Source of the DNA: Ampullaceana balthica
Taxonomy: Eukaryota; Mollusca; Gastropoda; Lymnaeidae
Length of the DNA stretch: 64,000 bases
Direction of reading: 5' to 3'
NCBI GenBank assembly: GCA_944989445.1
Contig: CALYLW010000070.1
Coordinates: 533,307 to 597,306 of the forward strand
A program made the translations under genes and the position numbers. Numbering within the stretch: position 1 is the stretch's first letter; every line of letters starts with the position of its first letter. Shown here one piece after another: positions 1 through 11,696 of this stretch. Below the pieces are notes generated by a model, which saw only the letters and a list, made by a program, of their open reading frames with translations, was not told the DNA's origin and made no database searches.

Positions 1-185
1 TTCCCATTGTCTGTATGGATGTAAGTTAGGTGGCGCTGCGATCGATTTTGTATAAAAATATTATATGACGTCATTGTTTTATGCTTATATTTTAATTTTT
101 GAAAAGGGAACGATGTACAAATAGGATTTGAAGATTTATAATTATGAAATCCTTTGTGTACATTTCAGCAAGTTTAATCAATATA
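1..185 (+). mobile_element. Helitron-like body fragment
   Basis: Positions about 45-180 closely resemble 14140-14255, the middle of the short Helitron ending at 14530. Both have TATATGACGTCATTGTTTT, then a run ending in AAAAGGGAAC, then CTTTGTGTACATTTCAG. The window edge removes its start. It runs through an A-rich linker into the satellite array, so a Helitron-related sequence and the satellite lie side by side here. Confidence 0.4.
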
Positions 186-244
186 CATAAAAAAATTAAA
201 AAATTAAAATTAAAAATTAAAAATAAAAAAATAAAAGAATTTTA

Positions 245-2545
245 AAATTAACACTCCTGGGGGCCGGGGGCCCAAAAACGTTTTTTTTTACTAATATGGC
301 CTATATAAAATTTGAATATCACCAATTCTCCTATTTCCCGAGTAGGCAGAAGCATGAAACTTTGGGAAGTTGTTGAGTACAATTCCGCAATGGTAACGGG
401 AGAAAAAATATTTAAATTATCACTTCCCGGAGGCTGGGGGCCCAACTGAAGTTTTTTCCAAATATGAGCTACATAAAAAATAAAATTCGCTAATTCTCCT
501 ATTTTCCGTCTAGGTAGATCCATGAAACTTGGGGTAGTTGATAAGTACACTTCCGCGATGGTAACAAGCGAAAATACTATTATAAATTATCATTTACTGG
601 GGGCCGGGGGCCCAAATATAGTTTTTTCTTAAATAAAAAACTGACTCATCACTAATTCTCCAACTTCCCGTGTAGGTAGAAGTATAAAACTTTGGGAATT
701 TGCTGAGTACACTCTCACGACGATAATTCGAGAATAATAATTTTCAATTCACACTCTTGGGGCCGGGGGCCAAAAACGTTTTTTTACTTATATGGGCAAT
801 ATAAAATATGAAAATCACAAATTCTCCTATTTCCCGAGTAGGCAGAAGCATGAAACTTTGGGATGTTGTTGAGTACAAAGCTGCGATGGAAACGGGCGAA
901 AATAAATATTAAATTATCACTTCCTGGGGACCGGGGGCCCAAATGAAGTTTTTTCCTTATATGAGCTATATAACAACTGAAAATCACAAATTCTCATATT
1001 TCCCGTGTAGGTAGAAGCATGAAACACTGGGTAGTTGATAAGTATACTTCCGCGATGGTAACAAGCGAAAAAAATATTATATTTAAATTATCACTTACCG
1101 GGGGCCGGGGACCAAAATGTAGTTTTTTTTCCTTATATTAAAAACTGACTCATCACTAATTCTCCAACTTCCCTTGTAGGTAGAAGAATGAAACCTTGGG
1201 GAGTTGTTAAGTAGCCTCTGGCAACGAAAACTGGCATAAATGAATTATGGGGACCATTTTTTTCCTAATATGGGCTATATTAAAATTAAAATCACTAATT
1301 CTCCTATTTCGCGAGTAGATAGAAGAATGAACATTTGGGAAGTTGTTGAGTACACTTCCGCGATATCAACAGGAAAAAATATTTAAATTATCAAATACTG
1401 GGGGCCGGGGGCCCAAATAATGTTTTTTCCTTAAATGAGCTATATAAAAATTGAAAATCACAAAATCTCATATTTCCCGTGTAGGTAGAAGCAAGAAATT
1501 CTGAGTAGTAGTAGTGGTAACAAACGAAAACAATATTTAAATTATCACATACTGGGGACGGGGGGCCCAAATGTAATTTTTTCCTCAGATGAGCTATATA
1601 AAAACGGTAAATCAATAATTCTCCTTTTTTCCGTGTAGGTAGAAGCCATAAACTTTGGGTAGTTGTTAAGTAGCATTTCGCAATGTTGACAGGTAAAAAA
1701 ATATATATATAATTTTTCACTTACTGACAGCCGGGGGCCCGAATGTAGTTTTTTCTTATATAAAAACTGACTTATCACTAATTCTCCAACTTTCCGTGTA
1801 GAAAGAAGCATGAAACTTTGGGAAGTTTAAGTATAAACCCGCAATGGTAACAGGCGAAAAAGAATTGTGAAATTCACACGCATGGGGGCCTGGGGGCCTG
1901 GGGCCCTAAACTTTTTCCCGTAATGTGGGTTATATAAAAATTAAGAATCAATCATTGTCCTATTTCAAGAGAAGGTAGAAGAATGAAAATTTGAGTAGTT
2001 GTTAAGCAACATTCCGCGATGTTAAAAGGTAAAAAAAAATATAATTGTCACTTACTGGGGACCGGAGACCAATTTTTTCTTATATTTCAAATAGACTCAT
2101 CATTAATTCTCCAACTTCCTGTGAAGGTAGAAGCATGAAATTTTGGGAAAGTGCTGAGTCCCTCTTATGACGATGATTGGTGAAAAAGAATTTATAATGT
2201 CCACTCTTGGGTGGCCGGGGGCCCAAACCCATTTTTTTCCTAATATTGGCTATATAAATCTGAATCAACACTAATTCTCCAACTTCCCGTGTAGGTAGAA
2301 CCATGAAACTTTGGAAAGTTGTTGAGTACCCTCCGGCGATGGTAAGAGGTGTAAAAATTATAAAATTATCATTAACTGGGGGCCGGGGGCCCAAAATGTA
2401 GTTTTTTTATATTTGTGCTATATACAAACAGACTCCTCATTAAATATCGTATTTCCCGTGTACGTCGGAGCATGAAACTTTGGGAAGTTTTTGAGTACCC
2501 TCCCGCATTGGTAACATGCGAAAACAAAAGTTAAATTATCACCTC
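245..2545 (+). repeat. Satellite array of about 165-bp monomers
   Basis: About 14 degenerate monomers of roughly 150-180 bp are joined head to tail. Each carries a G/C-rich punctuation (GGGGGCCGGGGGCCC, best at 257, 430, 598, 1400, 2380), a T run, TATATAAAA, CACTAATTCTCC, then CCGTGTAGGTAGAAGCATG, AACTTTGGGAAGTTGTTGAG and CCGCGATGGTAACAGGCGAAAA. Short minus-strand ORFs of 60-110 codons run across it, but they only echo the repeat period and are not genes. Related blocks lie at 12360-13060 and 13431-13995 in the opposite orientation, with fragments near 57090, 58110 and 63750. Confidence 0.85.
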
Positions 2546-3329
2546 CATAGGATTACTTGAAGTGATTTTTTACTTTTCTTTTTTTATTTTTATGCGGGAC
2601 CACGACAGACAGACAGACAAGACGGTGAAGTTAATATACTTAGTATATCCATTATGATCCAGATTAAAATCAATTGGTTTTTTGAATTTTTGTTACGCTG
2701 GTTCTCAACGGTAACTGAAATCCTAATTTCCTCACAGAAGCGAGGGTATTTTGCTAGTCTAATATGTAAAGCTTAGTTGGTGTTTGTATCTTTGTCTAAT
2801 GTATGTTTGTGTGTTTCACTTTTCGACTTTCTGTTACACAGCCACGGAAAAACCAAATGACGGACGGGGACCAAATTTGGCAGGAGGTTCCTTTTATCCT
2901 GGAGATGGTTTCTAAGTTAGTTTTTGTAATTGTCCCTTTGACCCGAATGCCGTAAATTAAATAATCAGAAAATGCAGAGACAAAGAATAAACAATTTAAC
3001 CTCATTTCTATATTGAACAACTTTACGTGGACGTTCAAATTCCGTTCATAGCGAGTTATTTTTGGTGAAGTTTTTTTCCCCAATACTTTATTTTCAGCGG
3101 TGCGCGTTCAAAAAATATTATATTGTCTAATTACGGTGCGCATCATTTTCGTGTACACTTCCTAATTTGAGCTGTGCAGTAAAAAAATTGTCATTTTCTT
3201 TACTGGTACTTTCTATATATTATAGACACGTGAACATATTTAATTACAACTGCCACGCGATGCATTAGGTTTAATTGTTTACACGTTTAAAATTTAATTG
3301 CAAATTTGTTTTAATCATTTTCTGTTCCA
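2546..3329. other. AT-rich spacer, no gene
   Basis: No coding region is supported. Positions 2590-2635 hold a GCGGGACCACGACAGACAG stretch and GGTGAAGTTAATATA. The same kind of tail closes the 530-bp repeat family described at 11697, so a decayed end of that family is likely. The rest is AT-rich. Confidence 0.4.
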
Positions 3330-5345
3330 TAACTCGACATTTAATAAAATTCTATTTATGTAATAATTGTGTCAGTATTTTTTTCAAGGCTTCATTTTTA
3401 GCGGTGCGCGTTCTAAATTCTTTCATCGCCTGATTACTGTGCGCACATTTTCGTGTACGCATCTTAAATTTATCTGTGTCCTATTATTATAACATTTATA
3501 TTTTGTTTGTCCTTTACATAAGCTATACACATATACTATTTAAACTTAGGCTACCGGACCTATTAAAATAAGTAGATTAAACTAAAGTGATCCTGAAAAC
3601 GCTTAATTATTTTGTATTGCGAATTGTATATGTTATGTTCATTCCTTTGTAGTTGGATTAAGATAGGCCATTTTTTAAAATCAATTATTTTCATGGTTTC
3701 ACATGCGTTTTTTAACATAAAATTGATTTGTTTTTTTGTTTTTTTAAAATTAGGAATATAGCTTATTTCTTTATTTTTTAGAAATAAAAATCTGTTGTTG
3801 GGCCATGAAAGTGACTCAAAAAATAATTTCATTCCTTTATGATATACCAATTGCATAATGCCGTAAATTCAAATCGTAAATGTAGACACAAATATATAAC
3901 AATTCAAATATTATTTCCATGTTATAATAAGTATAAATATATTACAAAGAAGAGTTATTTTTTATCCAGTTGTTATGAGCAGACTTTTTATTAAGCCAGA
4001 ATATTTCTATAACCATTTATTATTATTGTCTAAATAGGGTGGGCACATTTTCTTGAATTCTTTTTAAAACGACTGCTTTAGTTTCTTTCAAGTATTTTTG
4101 AAAGTACATTTCACATATAACATTTATAATTTAATTTATTGGTGCTATAGGTTAAGTAGATTTTGCCTTTGAGGTGGGTAATGCCATATTATCTTTATCT
4201 CAGAGACGCTGTTGCAAATATTGTATTAATTACAATTGTGTTACGATGCAGTGTCGTAAATATATAAGAGCTTTTTTGGAGACGACAGTGGCAGAGATCT
4301 TTTGGAAAAATGTCAACAAAGCAGTGGCCTTTTTTAATGGATACAAACAAACAAACATACAAACATCAACTGAGCTTTATATATTACATATGCGTTTAAA
4401 TTATTTTATTTCAATTTTTTTCACGATGCATTGTATTAATATTTTACATGTAATGAATACAATTGCGATTTTTTTAAAAATTTAATTCATAACTCGACAT
4501 TTAATTAAAAACCATAGATGTAGCGAGTTTATTTTATGTTGAAAGCGATGGCCTATGTCAAATAAACTTACACTTTAAAACAGTTTACATAAGCTTTATA
4601 TACACTATACATTATAAACTTTCGCTACCGAACGTATTAACAGAAGTTGACTAAATTTAATGAAGTGATCCTGAAAACGCTTAATTATTCCTTTGTAGTC
4701 GGAATAGCATAGGCCCATTTCTAAAATTGCTTTTTAATCATTTTTCAGATGCGCTTATTAACAGACGGTTGAATCTTTTTTTTTCATTTCAGATATAAAA
4801 TCTGGTGTGTGTGTGCATTGAATATAATTTACAAAATATGATGCCTTATCAGAAATAGGGAACCAAAAAAAAAGATTCCTTTTTGAAATTATACACATTG
4901 CATAAAAACCGTAAATATAAATCGTAAAATATAGAGACATAAAAAATGTTAAATATTATTTCCCTGTTAAAACAATTATGAATACGTCAAAAGGAAGAGT
5001 TATTTTGGTCCAGTACATTTACTTTATAACAAGACTTTATTTTATGCGGCCAGCTTTCTATAATATTTTATTGTCTAAATATGGTGTGCACATTTTTTTA
5101 TATCATTTTAATACGACTGCTTTTGTTTTTTTAAAAGTATTTTAGAAAGTACATTTATAATTTTGTTTATTTGCGCTATGAGTTATGTAGCTTTTGCCTT
5201 TTTAAGGGATAGTGCCACATGTTCTTTATCTCATAGACGCGGTTACAAATATTATATTACTTACAATTGTGATACGATGCAGTTTCGTAATTATATATTA
5301 AATTTTTGAGTGACGAGGGTGGTAGAGCTCTTTCGGAAAACCTAT
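3330..5345. repeat. Diverged tandem duplication, about 1.0-1.15 kb unit
   Basis: Two head-to-tail copies are visible. CATAACTCGACATTTAAT occurs at 3330 and 4487; AGTGATCCTGAAAACGCTTA at about 3586 and 4663; and a block with TCTTTATCTCA, AGACGC, ACGATGCAGT and TCGTAA at 4190-4310 and 5220-5340. The offset falls from about 1160 to 1020 bp, so the copies differ by indels. Short ORFs inside (for example 4174-4485) are not conserved between the copies and are not called as genes. Confidence 0.7.
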
Positions 5346-5639
5346 AAGTTATGTTAATTTTGTACAAGTGGGAATGAAATTGTAAATTTAGTTATTATGG
5401 TCGTCAAGATTCATTATTTAATAAATCATATCTTTTAAATAGTAAGGTAATGTTAAAAGGCACTGCATTAAGTGAAAACAACTCACGCGGTAAAATGGCA
5501 TATCTCTGTTTCCCATAAGATTTTAACTAATAGATGAATCTGAAATTTAACTTGGCAAATAAAAATTGTAATAACCAGCAATTAATACTTGGATAAAGGG
5601 TCAGCACACTCCCGCTACAGAGTGCGGGTATATTTCTAG
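5346..5639 (+). mobile_element. Helitron 3' terminus
   Basis: The end has Helitron anatomy: a hairpin with stem CCCGC (5611-5615) and GCGGG (5624-5628), about seven bases, then CTAG at 5636-5639 followed by T. Helitrons end in CTRR and insert between A and T. The 5' boundary was not found; the duplication at 3330-5345 may be its interior. Confidence 0.5.
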
Positions 5640-5645
5640 TATATA

Positions 5646-5716
<71 letters not shown>
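5640..5716. repeat. (AT)n microsatellite
   Basis: Nearly pure AT dinucleotide tract directly downstream of the Helitron end, as expected for an AT-rich Helitron target. Confidence 0.9.
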
Positions 5717-6711
5717 CATCACATTTAATGTTACTTTTTTCCAAGATCAATCTTAAGTTAACTTCTCTGCTCTGTGCTAAAACATTACCGGTTTTTAGGG
5801 TGGTTACTAAAAGATGTGTATTTATTTAATTTTAAACAATTGAAAGGCTTCTCTCTCTCCACGGGTTCAAGCCTCGGTGCTGGCAAGGCCCCCGGGGCAT
5901 TGTGCTAGCCACACAATCCCTTGCTCGTTGGCGGTGGCTCAAATAAAACGTGTGAGCGCTATTTTACTTGCCACATAGGCCGCCATGGTCTGAAAATAGT
6001 TATTATTATTATATATATATATATATATATCTTTCTCTCTCGCTCTCTCTAACTCTCTCGCTTATTCCAAATAATATAAGTATAACAGACTCTTCTCGTG
6101 ATAATTCGAGTGGTACAAAATCAATTCTAAGCATGTTGAAACGCAGAAATCTTGTCGAGTTCCAACGATTATTAGTTATTGAACAAAGAAAAAGAAGACA
6201 CTTTTTACCGCTTTTTACCATTAATTTTATTTATTATTTTGAAACAAACGCAATAAATTCATGTTAGCTTGTTCACTAATCTCATTTAATTTGCTTATAT
6301 CCCATCTGCTAGTAATATTCAAAGTTTCAATCGATTACTTTTATTGCCTTTCCTGGAAATTCATGAGCCGTGATAGCAACACGAAGCTTGTAAAGTAAAA
6401 AAAAAGATTATAGACCTTACTAGTAACTATACATGCTTTGTTTAAAATTCTGCACGAATATGTTACAGAAATTTGTTTTACAATTGTGAGGACAGACATG
6501 GGGATTTTTAAATTATTTTTTTACTAAGGATATTTAAAACTGTTAAAAGTAATTGTTTTCAATCGTTGCATAAAAAAGGTTAGTTTGCATTAAATGCTTT
6601 AAAAAAATCCAGTCTTCTTTTTTCACTATATTAATATTGAGTTAAATGCCCACTTGTATGCAAGCTATACAATCTTATCAGCGTTATAAAATATGTAACC
6701 ATTTTCAATCA
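5717..6711. other. Intergenic, possible SINE remnant and microsatellites
   Basis: No gene is supported. Positions 5855-5990 are richer in GC and contain GGGTTCAAGCCTC, which resembles a tRNA B box, so a decayed tRNA-derived SINE is possible but not shown. Positions 6000-6065 hold (AT)n then CT-rich repeats; the two ORFs over them (5968-6267 plus, 6009-6221 minus) read the repeat and are rejected. Confidence 0.35.
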
Positions 6712-7336
6712 GCGGCGTAACGTGGGTATGTGTCGCCCGGGGCAGAAACCAAATTTGCCGCGAAAAATATGTTTACGCTATAAAGTAAAAAAAAATTAGA
6801 AAGTAATAATAAGAACATTATACATTTTTATGTTAAAAAGAAAGGCTTCATTTCTTTAATGAAATTATAGTTTTATGATTTTACTCATGGCTCAATCTTT
6901 CATGTTTTCAGGTTTTTTATGCTCAATAGCCTAAATAGCAATAGATTATACAGTTTTAGTGTATTCGTATTTGATCGTCATTAATTTTTCATTAAAATAA
7001 TTTTAGAGAAGCCTTTTTAACACCTTGCATTACTTGCACAGTTTCATTTATAAGGGAACGAATGCCTTTTGAGCTTGCTAAACATTTTTTGTTTAGCAAA
7101 CGTTTCACCAAAATGCCTCCATGTGGATGCAGAGGGACAACTTGGACCCCATGCTAGCGGAGGCCAAGGGGGCTTCGGAGCACCTTGGAACCTTGATCCG
7201 GTCCCCCATTATTGGGGGCACTGAGCAACGTTCGTTTAGTAAAGTTTTCTCTAAAATGTACCCACGGCTCAGAACAGTCACATGGAGCACTCCTTTTTGC
7301 TGGAGGAGGCCAGAGTGAGGTTGGCATGGAACAAAA
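6712..7336. mobile_element. Decayed hAT-like element remnant
   Basis: It begins CAGCGGCGTAACGTGGGTAT then GTGTCGCCCGGGGC, the style of hAT terminal repeats. A relative starts at about 58679 (CAGCGTCGTAGCGTGGATAT) and both carry TTTTAGAGAAGC followed by AACACCTTG (about 7005 and 59060). A plus-strand reading near 7225 gives EQRSFSK, reminiscent of the hAT transposase C-terminal ERSFSKLK motif, but the frame is short. It lies just left of the better preserved hAT element. Confidence 0.4.
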
Positions 7337-8180
7337 CCTGTTTACAGAGGCGTAACTAGGTTTTTGGCGCCCTTGGCTAATTTATTTTCGGCGCCCTTGA
7401 TAAATTTACAAGTTTCAGCTTTGAGATTTTTTCATTTGTTAGAAAAAAATAATTGAATTTCTCTTATTTTATTTATGACAATAATTACGCAGTCTGACAG
7501 TGACAGTAATACAACGTGAATATAAAAAATGCATAAGTAAAGAACAATACTAATTTGCAGTTTATTATTTACTAAATAATACCAAATAAATTGGTGGATA
7601 AAACGGAACATTGTTGCGTTAATAAAGAATACAGCAAAACTTGAAGTAACATGTATTATAAATAAAAACAATAGTGTCAATGTGTCATACTCATTATCTC
7701 ATACATAACGATATAAACTCACAATTAAAAGTAAATTTAAATAACACTCCACCGACTACAGCTCAACACTTCAGTTAGCTGGCGTATTGGCGTGTTGCTA
7801 ATACAGTCGGACCTCTCTAAGTTCAATTCAAGTAAGGTTGCCAGATACGTGGACACCAAAAAGGATGACATAATAAAGGAAAAAGGAGGAAGAGAAAGGA
7901 GGACATTTTGAATAAATCACTTGAGCCGTCCCGGATTAAACTCACAGTCAGTGCAATATTATTGTAATAGCTGCCACTGTTCATGCGAGAGTCTTGCAAA
8001 AAATATTAATTTTGTCTTGTAAAAAATTATTTAAGATTGCAGTATTGGTCAAACAATTGCATATCATCTACAATAATACATTTCTCTTTCAGATGCAATA
8101 TGCATGCCAAAAGGTCATCAAATTTACTGTCTTTGATTTTTATCTAAGTACATCCAATTAAAGCATTGAAATTCATCAAA

Positions 8181-9971
8181 GGGGCCGTCCATAAATGACG
8201 TCACGCATCTAGGGGGGGAGGGGGTCACACTTTTGTGACGATGCGTGACGAGGGGGAGGGAGGGGGGTTGAAGAAGTGTGACGTCACATCAAAAGGGTAA
8301 CTTTAAATAAAACTTCCACTGAAATATTTGGTCCCTTACAATTTATTTAATGACTTTTTTAAAAAAATCAGTGCTTCTCATTGTGCAGGTCGGTAGTTCA
8401 TCAGACGCTGGTTGGCGTAAGCTATCAAGACATGAAAATTTAATCTAATTATAATCCTTAAGTTTGAGAATCCACAAGATAACATATGAAATTGTTACAC
8501 TGTGTCGTTTGATGTTGACATCAAAGCATTTGTGATGTAACCGCTCGTTTGGTTCTCTCATGGACTTTTTTGCCCGTTACCCCTAAATAGACAAGTTTAT
8601 GTGTGCGTTACCCCCCCCCCAACCCCCAAACTCTAGGTTCTGCTCACATGACTCGGGGATTTGGGGGAGCGTCGTTAGCAACCGAAAATGCTACTGGTGA
8701 GTTTTACAGGCATGACAAGTGTCTAAAAATGATCTGAATAGGATTATGTGTAGATATTTTAAGTCAAAACGACACGGAATATCTTTTTTCTTTAAAATGC
8801 GGGGAATCTATTTGATAGAATTAAAAACGTTTTAAGTTTGATGTAATTGTTCGATTGGTTTTTGGTCAAACGCCCCTGGCCATTCTAGTCTTCTAGATAA
8901 GTGCTTCTCAAAGTGGTGGTCCGCGGACCGGTGCCGGTCCGTGGGCCATCCGCTGCCGGTCCGCAGATGTTCTAAAAAAAGGACAAAAAAATTGTCAGTG
9001 CAGGGAAAATAGTGCACCTGTCTTTGGTGCAATGGCAAAAATTCCTGCCGGTCCGCCATACAAAAAAGTTTGCGAAGCACTGTTCTAGATATAATGGTAA
9101 ATGAGCCCATTTAAAATTAGTCAAGTATTCATAACTTTATTGAATGCATCACATTCTTGACATTGCAATTTGAGAGGAGCACAAATAACTTTTCTTCTTA
9201 GCTCAGTTTTTAAGGCATTAATTTTAAATATCACAGAAAGGATACGTGATACAGACAAGTCATGTGGATTAAGATTATTGACACTTGTGTCAATATAAAT
9301 GAAAGTAGGGTAGATTTGGGTGTCTTCGTATAGTACGTAGGTAAGAAATCTACATAGTTGTCAAATTTTAAAAAAATGCATTTTCTGGAAGGAACCGGTT
9401 CAATAATGGGCACATGTTCCAAGCGTACACGTACACATAACGTATTTTAATATATCTAGTGGATTGTAATGGATGTTATATGTCCCAAATGAGTCTGCAT
9501 TGCCCCCAAGAATTCCCTTTTTGACCCCAGATGAGGTTATTTACCTCTGTTCGCCGACCTCTTTCTTACGGGATGCCCGTCAGTCAATTGAGGGATTTTT
9601 TAAAGTCAATGTTTAATTTGTATGCATTAAAATAAAATATAATCTAAGGATGTTAACGCAGTTCGTTTTCTGAAGGCCAGTAAAACGTTTTTAAAAAATG
9701 CTTCACGCGGGTTACGATATTACAATGTAGATCTTCACTAAATAAATAATAAATTCTTAAATGATAATAAAAGTGATTTGAAACATATTTATTTTCAAAT
9801 AGAAAATAAAGTGTGTTTTTTATTTATTTATTTTTTTAGGGGGGGGAGGTCAAAGATTTGTGACATATTTTTAGAGGGGGGGGGTCAAAGTTTTTGTGAC
9901 GACGCGTGAGGAGGGGGGTGAGGGGGTAAAAAATCGGCAAAAATCGCGTGACATCATTTATGGACGGCCCC
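8181..9971. mobile_element. MITE family G (GGGGCCGTCC ends), expanded copy
   Basis: Terminal inverted repeats GGGGCCGTCCATAAATGACG at 8181 and CATTTATGGACGGCCCC ending at 9971, flanked by AAA on both sides. Copy 2 of the host element preserves the empty site (CCTTTTGATG on the coding strand), which proves a 3-bp TSD. Other family members are about 400 bp; this one carries about 1.3 kb of extra sequence (roughly 8360-9640) of unknown origin, including a hAT MITE. Apart from that the interior is G-rich near the ends and has no gene. Confidence 0.85.
8899..9082. mobile_element. 184-bp hAT-type MITE
   Basis: Starts AAGTGCTTCTCAAAGTGG and ends TTTGCGAAGCACTG, flanked by a perfect 8-bp TSD TTCTAGAT (8891-8898 and 9083-9090). 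The GGTCCGCGGACC core resembles Charlie-type hAT ends. The minus-strand ORF over it (8832-9110) is a by-product and is not called. Confidence 0.85.
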
Positions 9972-10462
9972 AAAAGGTTTCAACCAATTTTCTAAGTAAC
10001 TAATGCATGCGCCATACACCAATTTAACACCTGCCATAAAATTATTATAATCTTTTTCTCGACCACTTCCTTTAAGTCTTCTCAACATGTACCGGATCTT
10101 AAGTGAAATAAATGTCTCCTCATATTTTTTGTATAAAATTTCAAATGTTGTGCAAAGACGGCTCAAAACATACTATACTGATGATTCTTTTCTTTTAATG
10201 ACAGTGACAGCAATATTTTTCAACCTACATCAATGTTTTTTCGTCTTTGTCTAGATTTCTAAATTTTAATTAAAAAATTGCCATAATTTAGGATTTTAAA
10301 AGTAAACATACGATGTAATAGTTGTAACAATGGTACATAAAAATTATACAACAAAATGTCAAAAAAGCCGGACATTTTAAACGATTTTAGCTTTGCCGAC
10401 GGAGGATATTGAGCTAAAAAGGAGGACATGTCCTCCTTTTGCCGGACGTCTGGCAACCCTAA

Positions 10463-11531
10463 ACTCAAGGGGGACAAAATTCAACTTACGGAGTTTTCTA
10501 GTTAGGGAAACTGGCTTAATAGGCGCAGATTAATCAAGGACAATGTGATATTGAGAGGGGGGAGGAAGAAACAGCCATAGCAGCTAGAAGGCTTGACAGG
10601 AAAGAGGGGCGGTGATGTTTCATATGAAAGGAGCCAACTTGCTTTGACACAAGCCCATGAGAGGAGACACCTTCCCTCCTCTCCCACACTACTCCCTCGA
10701 CAGTGGGATGAGGATAGTAAGATTTTTCTTTTTAAAAGAAAGACTGTAAAATCATATTGACATGTGTATGATAAGAAGCCCCGCAAAGGCCACAAACATA
10801 ATAAAAAATATTATAATGGTTTAAATGAAATATATTTAAATATAATTAATTATTCACCTTTTTGTTATCTAGTATACAAGTGAAATACAGTCGGACGTCA
10901 CTAAGTCGAACTTCCCTAAGTCGAAAACCTCCCATTATCGAATTGTTAAGTCACTGCCAAATTCCATAAGACTAAAGTATTTTAAATCTCCTTAACTCCA
11001 AGATTGTTGGCTTTCAACCTCTCTTATTCACATTTTCCAAAGGAGTTTGGGTTATTATTCTGGTGTGACATTTCAGAAAACGTGTTCCGTAGAGGCACGT
11101 AAATTGAGGTAAAATCTTATCTTAGTGCATTCCACGAGGGAAGTACAAAAAATAACAAAGACAAGAAAAAGGAGTGGTAAGTGGTAACTAATTCGCGTCC
11201 CTTTGCTGCATGATGTGACTCTTTTTAAAAAGAAAAATCTTACTCCCCTACCCCACAGTGGAGGGAGTAAAGTAGGGGAGGGAAGGTGTCTCATCTCACG
11301 GGCTTGTGTCGACATGTCAAAGCAAGTTGGCTTCCTTTCATATGAAACATAGACACCGCTTCTCTTTCCTGTCAAGCCTACTAGACTGTATGGCTGTTAC
11401 CAAAACGTCTCAATATTTACATTGTCCTTGATTAATCGGCGCCTCTTACGCTTTTTTTCTCTAATTCAAAAACTACTTAAATCGATTTTTTTGGGGGGTC
11501 CTTTTGAGTTCGACTTAGAGAGGTCCGACTG
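10463..11531. repeat. Long inverted repeat (foldback arms)
   Basis: The arm at about 10463-10750 is complementary to about 11215-11531 with gaps. TTTCATATGAAAGGAGCC, CAACTTGCTTTGACA and TTAATCAAGGACAATGT in the left arm appear inverted in the right arm. The spacer is about 465 bp. The same structure is present in copy 2 (about 59557-59870 and 60360-60660). Confidence 0.7.
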
Positions 11532-11696
11532 TATTTATTTAAATACGAATTTAAAAATTAGAGATTTAGTGGCACCCTTTTCAGCTGGTGCCGTTGGCAA
11601 CTGCTCCGATGCCAACCCGTCGTTACGCCACTGCCTGTTTAAGAACCTTCCCCGTGTAACTTTGTGTACGTGTACTAAATAACGTGCTGAAATAAA

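Larger units (their letters stand above)
8120..10166 (-). pseudogene. hAT transposase fragment split by a MITE
   Basis: The minus-strand reading from 10166 gives residues such as RRLKGSGREKDYNNFM and ACISYLENWLKPF, then stops at the MITE edge (9972). The continuation DEFQCF is found beyond the MITE at 8120-8180. In copy 2 (61454-61705, plus) the same sequence is uninterrupted. The YLEKW..PF.EF..F.WM pattern is typical of hAT-type transposases such as those with BED or DUF4371 relatives; this is recalled family knowledge, not a search. It is only about 80 codons, so non-functional. Confidence 0.5.
7833..10461. mobile_element. Inner hAT element with GGTTGCCAGA ends
   Basis: The ends are TAAGGTTGCCAGATACGTGG at 7833 and ACGTCTGGCAACCCTA closing at 10461. 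The flanks AATTCAAG (7825-7832) and AACTCAAG (10462-10469) form an 8-bp TSD with one mismatch. It carries a short hAT-transposase-like fragment on the minus strand (9972-10166, continuing at 8120-8180 across the MITE). The second copy is at about 60654-62003. Confidence 0.65.
7804..11531. mobile_element. pogo/Tigger-like element(s) nested in the hAT
   Basis: CAGTCGGACCTCTCTAAGTT begins at 7804 after TA, and the inverse AGAGAGGTCCGACTG ends at 11531 before TA. A third terminus of the same family, CAGTCGGACGTCACTAAGTC, begins at 10888 after TA, so two related elements may be joined here (7804 onwards and 10888-11531). TA flanks fit the Tc1/mariner/pogo superfamily. No transposase is visible. 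Copy 2 has the same termini at 59557, 60222 and 62032. Confidence 0.6.
7345..11633. mobile_element. hAT-like composite element, copy 1
   Basis: The ends are CAGAGGCGTAACTAGG (7345) and its imperfect inverse CGTTACGCCACTG (to 11633). They are flanked by a perfect 8-bp TSD, CCTGTTTA at 7337-7344 and 11634-11641, diagnostic of hAT-type integration. Removing the element joins GGAACAAAACCTGTTTA to AGAACCTTCC, which reconstructs a leader also present at 13030-13060 and 63700-63740, confirming the boundaries. The interior is made of older nested elements also present in copy 2 (59471-62491), plus a MITE (8181-9971) unique to this copy. It has no intact transposase. Confidence 0.85.

Noticed and set aside
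248..2394. Six minus-strand ORFs of 67-109 codons in the first 2.4 kb
   Set aside because: They repeat the same peptide-like phrase because they read successive satellite monomers; no start context and no conservation of frame.
8832..9110. 92-codon minus-strand ORF
   Set aside because: It is made of the 184-bp hAT MITE and its TSDs.
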